A stretch of 64,000 nucleotides of DNA. Source: Bryopsis sp. KO-2023. Its lineage: Eukaryota > Chlorophyta > Ulvophyceae > Bryopsidales > Bryopsidaceae. Below the pieces are notes generated by a model, which did not search any database, was not told where the DNA came from, and saw nothing but the letters and a program-made list of their open reading frames with translations. This document shows positions 57,483 through 64,000 of this stretch, piece after piece (within the stretch, counting starts at the first letter, position 1; each line of letters opens with the position of its first letter). The stretch spans positions 4,836,001 through 4,900,000 of the forward strand of contig BSYQ01000002.1 in NCBI GenBank assembly GCA_030272585.1, read 5' to 3'. The translations under genes were made by a program, and so were the position numbers.

Positions 57483-58792
57483 AACATCCCCATCTCCCAT
57501 TTACTAAGTTAACATCTTGGACAGCTTGAGGCACATGCTCTGACAGCTTGTCTTCCTCCTCGAGATCTTGCACACATAGTGGCGCAGTGCGGGCTATCAA
57601 CCGCATCTCTAGCGGGATGCCACACGAAGAACCGCTCTTCGGACGTTACACGTCCCACTGACTCACGCGTCCCCTTCCGACCGTGACAACCAACTATCTC
57701 CCAAGTGTTTCCGCAAAGTCTCGTTGGTCTCTTACTCAGCTTCCACATTGATGTTCGTTCTTCAAGTATTTTTCCATGGTTTGCACTCCAATCTTTCAAT
57801 GGATTAGGTTCAAAACATTGTTTTGATGGCACCTGTCGAGAGTGACGTACTTTTATCTGTTCACTCGCTTGATCTACTCAACGTTCGAGTGAGATCTCTC
57901 TCCTCCAGCGCTTCCGTCTTCATATAAATAGTTGCACGCTGGACCAAGCATCCAGACTTCCCCAAGTCAACCAGCTGCTCGGTTCCCAGATGCATTCCTT
58001 GGAGTTAATCGTTGCCCTTATGGCGCTTCAACGTTCAAGTCCAGCGACACCTTTGTAGGTTCGGCCGCACACCCAGATAATCAACATTTATATATATCGG
58101 GACGACGAAACCTTGCATATGTTTAAGAAAATGCTCGCCGGTAACTCCTTCCACCAAACAATCGTTCCACTCGAAGTCTTTTTCTTTGATTCACTTCCCT
58201 AGAAAACTAGGAAATCAAGTCCATTTACAGTCCTTGGTCAAACCGCTCCACCTCCGACATCACGTTGCTGCCTGCTTCTGTAGACCATAGCATAATATTG
58301 ATTCTCCATCGGATTCAAGGTTTGACGTCGCTCCATCACTGATAATCCACGTCAACCATCCCTTGATCTCGCAAGTTTTGGAAATCAATCAGTATCCTTT
58401 TGCACTTTGGCCATTTGTACAAGCTCCCGTCCACAGACAACACTTGATTTTCGACTCCAACTCATCCGCGAGTGTTGCCTACGCACTCCGAATGTACCCA
58501 ACAACCCCTCACGTTGTTTGTATCGTTCCACCACCCGGTGTGGTGGTTTTCTTTCTCCTCTCCGATAGGATTTAGCAGAGGTACTAACAACCAATGATGA
58601 CATGTGGACTTGCACTGATGTCTTCAGTGGCCACCTGCCCATCAGCCCAATTCATAGTCCGTTCGACGGTTGGACACCCGACGAGTTCTATACCCATGTC
58701 CAGTCAAGTACTGTGCTGCACAGACCACGGACTGACCAATGTTACGCCTGTCCAAAACAGGTGACTTAATTAAGATATTAGCGTGCTAACTG

Positions 58793-59302
58793 GGTATCAA
58801 TCACTTAAGTAGTGAGTTAATTAATTAAAGCAGTGATATTATAAGTCATATTATTATATACATTTTTCATGCATGAATGACGTGAGCCAAGCTCACCGGC
58901 CACCAACTGGAGGGAGTCGGTGGACTCAGAGCGGGGTTCGAACTCGGGTCGGCTAAGCCCGAGACGAAGACACTAAACCAATAGCGGACCCCACCATAGG
59001 GATGCTCAAATGGGGTCCGCTACCTTTCAAGTACCTACTTTTTGTAATGGAAAATAATGGGTACTTAAAGGTAGCGGACCCCATTTGAGCGTCCCTATGG
59101 TGGGGTCCGCTATTGGTTTAGTGTCTTCGTCTCGGGCTTAGCCGACCCGAGTTCGAACCTCGCTCTGAGTCCACCGACTCCCTCCAGTCGGTGGCTGGTG
59201 AGCTTGGCTCACGTCATTCATGCATGAAAAATGTATATAATAATATCACGTATAATATCACTTCTTTAATTAATTAACTCACTACTTAATTGATTGATAC
59301 CA
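58793..59302. mobile_element. tRNA-derived fold-back (two head-to-head SINE-like copies)
   Basis: Two arms of about 245 bp (58793-59040 and 59059-59302) are reverse complements with about a dozen differences and an 18-base loop. Each arm holds a tRNA-like segment: GGGGTCCGCTATTGGTTTAG begins it, with an A-box-like TGGTTTAGTGTC and, 36 bases on, a B box GAGTTCGAACC. The outer parts are AT-rich (TTAATTAATTAACTCACTAC). Internal RNA polymerase III promoters of this type define tRNA-derived SINEs. The head-to-head pair would give a long hairpin RNA. Confidence 0.72.
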
Positions 59303-59303
59303 A

Positions 59304-60573
59304 AGTTGTACGCCGTTGCAACAACTCCGTTAACGGGAACGGGCCGTTGCCATACCGTTCCCGTCACGAACTCTCCACCACCGTTAATTGCCGTTAAAAC
59401 GCCGTTAACGGTCAGAAAACCGTTGCAACGGTCGTAATTATTATTATTAGTAAACAGTTTTAATCCCTCTCGAGCTTGCCTCGTTCGTTTTGCGTGTGAA
59501 GAGGGTCGTAAAAAAGTTTTCAAAGCAAAGTTAAGCCTTTTCCGAGCACGTCGCACTTTGTTGCGCTCAAAACGAGTGAGAAACGCGGGAGAAAAGCCAG
59601 ATTCTGTGAAAAAAACAAAAACAGGCTTTTCTCCCTCGTTTCGAACGCGACAAAATGCAACGTGCTCGGAAAACGCTCAACTTTTATCTTAGCTACCTTT
59701 CTTAAGCCGAAAACAGCTTTTCAAGAGAAACGACCGGTGGTGTGGGAAAAGATCTGTGTTAGATCTATTTTTAGGTTAGTAAAGTTCCGCTGTGGGTTCC
59801 GCTGTGGGTGCCGCTTTCTGTGCCGCTGAAGTTCCGCTTTTTTGGCGGAACTTACAAGGGTCGTTTCAAGGTAAAGTGAGCGGAACAAGTCGAGTTCCGC
59901 TCTTCCCAATACGGCCCTTCAAGTTTCTATTTTAGGAGTTTGATCTTAATTTTTTTTTATAATCGTATTGAGAAGAGCGGAACTCGACTTGTTCCGCTCA
60001 CTTTACCTTGAAACGACCCTTGTAAGTTCCGCCAATAAAGCGGAACTTCAGCGGCACAGAAAGCGGAACCCACAACGGAACTTTACTAACCTAAAAATAG
60101 ATCTAACACAGATCTTTTCCCACACCACCGGTCGTTTCTCTTGAAAAGCCGTTTTCGGCTTAAGAAAGGTAGCTAAGATAAAAGTTGAGCGTTTTCCGAG
60201 CACGTTGCATTTTGTCGCGTTCGAAACGAGGGAGAAAAGCCTGTTTTTGTTTTTTTCACAGAATCTGGCTTTTCTCCCTCGTTTCTCACTCGTTTTGAGC
60301 GCAACAAAGTGCGACGTGCTCGGAAAAGGCTTAACTTTGCTTTGAAAACTTTTTTACGACCCTCTTCACACGCAAAACGAACGAGGCAAGCTCGAGAGGG
60401 ATTAAAACTGTTTACTAATAATAATTACGACCGTTGCAACGGTTTTCTGACCGTTAACGGCGTTTTAACGGCAATTAACGGTGGTGGAGAGTTCGTGACG
60501 GGAACGGTACGGCAACGGCCTGTTCCCGTTAACGGCGTCGTTATTAACGGAGCCGTTGCAACGGCGCACAACT
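59304..60573. mobile_element. 1,270-bp fold-back element with palindromes nested in each arm
   Basis: Arms 59304-59913 and 59964-60573, each 610 bp, are reverse complements with few differences around a 50-base centre. Each arm contains further hairpins: 59541-59598 pairs with 59624-59670 (TCCGAGCACGT...GGAGAAAAGCC against its complement), AAGTTCCGC/GCGGAACTT at 59828-59852, and GAGCGGAAC/GTTCCGCTC at about 59878-59904. The outer 150 bases carry many CCGTTAAC/CCGTTGCAACGG palindromic motifs. No transposase or long gene; the mirrored 90-codon frame in both arms (MRRARKRLNFALKTFLRPSS) follows from symmetry. Probably a non-autonomous fold-back transposon. Confidence 0.78.
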
Positions 60574-61039
60574 CTGGGGAACAATAGCCACGCAAAATAC
60601 AAAGAAACACAACAAAGAGGAAGGGCGGGACCACGAAAAAATATGTTGAACCTATTTCAAGCTAGAATATATGTTTCCAAGAACGTATTTCACGGCCCGT
60701 GAGTCATATGCACTACCCTCAGTACCAATACATAATTGTATTGTTCTTCGTAGCCACGACTACTGAGTAACCGTATTATTCAGAGCAAAAAGTGACAAAC
60801 GGACTACCTAGATGAACTTTTGAAAAAAAGTGTTGTGCCCTTTCACAAACCCCACTGATTCTTCTCCCTCCGAACTCTTCAAACCAATCAACAACCAGCT
60901 ACAAGTAATGGTACCCAAAACCCACAATAGAGCGACCTCCGTTGGCCACCAAATCCCATCCCGCTTAAACAGCTGACTGCACTACTGAAGGTCTGTTGAT
61001 TTTACAGAGTCTTGCTTCTTTTTCTATTGATTGATAAAT
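60574..61039. other. Spacer between fold-back and the LINE-type element
   Basis: No gene or strong repeat seen; ends in a (TG)n run at 61059-61092. Confidence 0.3.
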
Positions 61040-61055
61040 ATTCTTTTGTTTGCTA

Positions 61056-61058
<3 letters not shown>

Positions 61059-61095
<37 letters not shown>

Positions 61096-61258
61096 AATTG
61101 GTGTTTGTTTTACAGAAATGTTCATACAGACCCAAATCTGCCCGCGACTCTTCGCTTTCACATATAGCCGCAAAATCTAACTTCTGAAAAGTAAAAGAAA
61201 ACTTATCGACCCCACGGTCGACAAGTAAGATCCCATTTCTTCTTCACTCCAAGTAAAA
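61059..61258. repeat. About 190-bp direct repeat, copy 1
   Basis: TGTCCAATTGGTGTTTG...CAGAAATGTTCATACAGACCC...CACATATAGCCGCAAAATC...CTTCACTCCAAGTAAAAA recurs at 63690-63878 in the same orientation with few changes. Both copies adjoin (TG)n tracts and include a hairpin, CTTATCGACC CCAC GGTCGACAAG; read on the minus strand (the sense of the LINE-type element), its one mismatch becomes a G-U pair. Confidence 0.85.
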
Positions 61259-61261
<3 letters not shown>

Positions 61262-61297
<36 letters not shown>

Positions 61298-61300
61298 TTT
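61262..61300. repeat. (TG)n microsatellite
   Basis: About 18 TG units directly after direct-repeat copy 1. Similar tracts lie at 61059-61092 and 63678-63708. Confidence 0.85.
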
Positions 61301-61624
61301 GTAATTGTTGCTTACATAAGGGATTTTTTGAAACATCATCCCTGAGGGTTTCATCAGCAAAGAATCGATCGCACTAGCAGTTCGCAATCGTAAAGGGCCG
61401 TCCAACATAATCCAATGCCCAAACAGTGTCAGTTAGTCATTCGTTCAACAGCGAAAAACAGAGGACAAGGTATAGGGAACATACCCACAGGAGGGCAGTT
61501 CAGGAGTTCAAAATCGAAAAACGGTCCCAGGATTGGCCTCAATAGGCAGATTCAGAAAAATTCACTCAAGTCGAAAATTCCCCCAACGTTTACTAGTAGC
61601 AATCTTGAAGGGTTCCCAGCCTAC

Positions 61625-61893
61625 CGGTAGTCAGCCCAGTGAAAACCCCATCGTCCAGTTCTGTCCCACCATCCAAGTCTGTCCCAACATTCAAGTCTGT
61701 CCCAACATCCAGTTCTGTCCCACCATCCAAGTCTTTCAAGACAGGAGAGACTTCCTCTGACATTCCAGTGAATGCATGACAATTCCTTGGCGTTCTGTGA
61801 GATCGAATCAAAATCCAAACCATTGTTAAAATCACGAGCTCTAGTGCAGGGTGTCCCACAGCCCTCACTAGGCCCGGGTTCAGAGGGATTCAT
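61625..61893 (-). pseudogene. Start of LINE-type ORF2 (endonuclease N-terminus), truncated
   Basis: ATG at 61893 overlaps the ORF1 stop as ATGA. After about 37 residues it reads ELSCIHWNVRGS, the typical first strand of the apurinic-type endonuclease that opens ORF2 of many non-LTR elements. It then runs into a minisatellite (readings GWWDRTGCWDRLE) and stops near 61625. No reverse transcriptase follows. A VGRPFTIANC reading near 61370 might be another scrap of the same domain. The catalytic residues are not present in frame. Confidence 0.65.
61640..61740. repeat. Minisatellite, about 18-bp unit
   Basis: About five diverged copies of AGTCTGTCCCAACATCCA (variants AGTTCTGTCCCACCATCCA). It lies exactly where the ORF2 homology ends. 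Confidence 0.8.
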
Positions 61894-63581
61894 GCAATAT
61901 CGCCCCCCCTATCCACAGGTTGAGCGCTCATTTCTGGAGTGTGATCGATCATGTCCATAACATCTGCAGAGGGGTTCTGGGTCACCGTTTGTTGGTTTGC
62001 CAGGATTTCCTGTTCGGCAAGCCTGGCCGCTTGTCTTGTGAATCTCCCTTGGGGAACAGCTTTTGGGGGAGCAGTGAGATCGATATCCGGGGTTCTCTTC
62101 TCTCCAGTTGGTGACTGGAACGTTTGGGGTTGAGTTTGAGTTCCAGCCTGCGGAAATGCTCCACACGCTTGTGAATTGTGGGGTCCACCACAGTAGCGGC
62201 AGACCGACTGATTTCTGCATTGGGCGGCAGTGTGGGTGCCGATCTGAAGGCAATTCCAACAGATCCTCCTCTGGCGCTCGAACTTCACCAGGGTGTGTTG
62301 CTCATAGAGGAATCTGAGGGTCGTCGTCGTCGTCCAGTGAGCAGCGATATCCGGGGTCACAAAAAATCGGTAGGCCGACGATTTCACCCACGCTGGCTTC
62401 CCATTATCCAATATGACTTTCCTGTTCAGCGCCTCCACAGTGTTCACTTTAGCTCGAAAAACCTCAGGCGTCAATCCCACCGAAGTGGCATTACTTGACG
62501 CCAACTGGAAGATAAAATCCTCCTCATTGATCTCCTCTTGGATCCCTTTGAGAACAAAAGGGATGCAGCCCTCTGATGGTTTGACAAGCATCGGCTGAGT
62601 AGTCCACTCGCCCAATTTATCCGGACGTAGGGTGACACTTTCGAATGGATCTCCAGTTGTGGGTGAGTAGTGGAGACAGGATGCCACCTGGTCCCAGAGT
62701 TCAGCTGGAAATTGGGCATAGAAATTGCCTGCAAAATCATTTCGGATGAACTCCACCCATCTTTGGTTCGACTTTAGTGTAGATTGCAAGTAAAGGTTCA
62801 AAAGGTGACCGAATGTGCCAGAAGTCACCCCCTTTTTCTGAGCATCAGTCGTCGGTGAGAATTTGATGGATCGAAGGTCGTCCCGGTCCCTCACTCGAAG
62901 CTTTTGCAGATGAGTTCGAGCAACTGCTTGTGATTGCAGAACTCTCTGTCTAGGTGGAGATGTCAATGTATCCTAAGCCGGAGAATTGGTTCTGGTAGAT
63001 GGGCGCGAAGGGAAAACACGATCCCTCCCTGGGGGCTCTTGATTGGTTGGAGAGGACTGCTGGGTAGGAGGAGGAGCTCCTTCCTTAGTGAGCAGAGCTG
63101 TCAGGGAGCCCATCTGTTGGAGCAGCATGTCCATTTTCCCCTCCTGGGAGCTTAGACTGACACTTTGGGCTTGGAGTTGTTTGGAGTGCTCTGCTAGTAG
63201 AGTATCTTGCCTTGCTGCTTGTTCCCTGTCTTGGGCATGAGCCGTCTCCAAGGCACATAACCTTGTGAGTAGAATTTCAAAATCTTTTGTGGAGACCCCG
63301 TCTGGAGAAGACGACTCCGTCGCAGGAGACGTTTCCACAAGGTTGTTACACCATGTGACGACTAGTTTCCTGAGCCCCTCAACGCCGTTCAATTCCAACG
63401 CAGCCTTGACACCACGTATTGCATGGGTGCTACAGAGAGAACGAAGGTCCTTTTCGGTGAGGAATACCGCATACAGGCGAACTTGTTGACAGAATTGGTT
63501 TGGGTTGGTCAAGACGTCCTCCGACGTGGTCGTGAGGAGCTGCTCCAGCTGGGCCCGTGGTGGTTTCGCTCGTGGGGGCAT
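61890..63581 (-). CDS. LINE-type ORF1 (gag-like, coiled coil and two CCHC knuckles), one in-frame TAG
   Basis: From ATG at 63581 (MPPRAKPPRAQLEQLLTTTS) one frame runs to TGA at 61890, 563 sense-plus-stop codons, interrupted only by TAG at 62975-62973 (codon 203). The first half has a helical domain and a coiled coil (LCALETAHAQDREQAARQDT, LLQQMGSLTALL). The second half has a globular part, then two zinc knuckles: CWNCLQIGTHTAAQC and CRYCGGPHNSQAC, as in ORF1 proteins of non-LTR elements, which coat the element RNA. The tail is Pro/Gln-rich. TGA overlaps ORF2's ATG (ATGA). The TAG is either a recent mutation or a read-through stop. The frame is otherwise clean, so the insertion is young. Confidence 0.8.
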
Positions 63582-63689
63582 AGTAACGAAGCGTATAGGA
63601 CCGAAGGTCACGGACGGATACAGGGAGACAAGAGAATAGAGGGTCAACGGCAGAAGCGGGAAGCGCTGGCACGAGGTGTGTGTGTGTGT

Positions 63690-63878
63690 GTGTGTATGTG
63701 TGTGTGTCCAATTGGTGTTTGGTTTACAGAAATGTTCATACAGACCCAAATCTGTCCGCGACTCTTTGCTTTCACATATAGCCGCAAAATCGAACTTCTG
63801 AAAAATAGAAAGGAAAGAAACTTATCGACCCCACGGTCGACAAGTAAGGTCCCACTTCTTCTTCACTCCAAGTAAAAA
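63690..63878. repeat. About 190-bp direct repeat, copy 2 (5' UTR of the LINE-type element)
   Basis: Partner of 61059-61258. It lies about 110 bases upstream of the ORF1 start codon on the minus strand, the place of an internal promoter in non-LTR elements. Confidence 0.85.
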
Positions 63879-64000
63879 GTGCCCGAGGGGATCCAACTGC
63901 TGAATAAAATGGTACCAAGAAAAACGTCGAATAAAAGTGGTCTCAGATGCTCATAGAGACCACAAGAAAAAATAATGTGGTCCCTGTCCTCCGTATGAAA

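Larger units (their letters stand above)
55419..58790. other. AT-rich decayed stretch
   Basis: No gene supported. It contains (TA)n at 56411-56432, a 33-bp tandem pair at 57416-57482, and a tRNA-like fragment at 55880-55945. Frames such as 57832-57509 (minus) have no motif. Confidence 0.35.

Noticed and set aside
59266..60587. The same 90-codon Arg/Asn-rich frame in both directions as a conserved protein
   Set aside because: The identity follows from the palindrome; there is no independent sign of coding.
61262..61300. CRISPR-like or regulatory array
   Set aside because: Plain (TG)n microsatellite; there are no spacers.
61908..62740. Several plus-strand and other-frame open stretches within 61.9-63.7 kb
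   Set aside because: They are shadows of the LINE-type ORF1 on the minus strand.

Overview
This is nuclear DNA from a eukaryote. The evidence is a set of spliceosomal GT-AG introns whose phases fit protein-level exon joins, AATAAA signals behind some genes, a Kozak-type start (GCCACCATG), several classes of retroelement, and many long homopolymer and (CA)n tracts. The standard code fits every convincing gene. A decayed dynein heavy-chain sequence suggests a lineage that has or had cilia. A protist or alga is the most natural guess, but the species cannot be named from the sequence.

Left part (1 to about 34.5 kb): a gene-bearing region. It starts with the 3' end of an unknown gene (3-296). 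Next is an eight-exon coiled-coil plus ankyrin-repeat gene (2971-6186). A second ankyrin gene lies on the minus strand (exons 12458-11555), with an inverted, damaged copy of its last exon at about 10.26-10.63 kb. A probable further gene runs 17152-15732 on the minus strand, divergent from an intact intronless F-box/WD40 gene (17656-18705). A three-exon gene for a secreted, alanine- and cysteine-rich protein occupies 32330-30902 on the minus strand. Between these lie repeats shared at a distance: 1-kb inverted arms (1691-2682 and 19321-20308) bracketing the ankyrin/F-box block, a composite tRNA-like repeat (21.6-22.3, 27.3-27.9, 29.0-30.1 kb, with one part also at 6.2-6.5 kb), and several 120-550 bp duplications.

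Right part (about 34.6 kb to the end): a transposon graveyard without a convincing host gene. It holds collinear dynein heavy-chain remnants (37.4-38.4 kb), a small LTR element with a perfect 5-bp target duplication and a third, inverted LTR (40315-41609), a decayed R2/R4-like non-LTR reverse transcriptase (54.3-52.4 kb, minus), a pogo-like transposase remnant (54.8-54.4 kb, minus), a TA-flanked MITE (54982-55416), two abutting giant fold-backs (58793-59302, tRNA-derived; 59304-60573, a palindrome that itself contains palindromes), and a non-LTR element whose ORF1 (63581-61890, minus) has one in-frame TAG and overlaps ORF2 by ATGA.

The strongest leads for something undescribed are the nested palindrome, the composite tRNA-like dispersed family, the secreted protein, and the pattern of C-to-T-type stops in the reverse transcriptase. 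No CRISPR array, rRNA gene or complete canonical tRNA gene was found. Exon models were made by eye from splice signals, phase and protein continuity.
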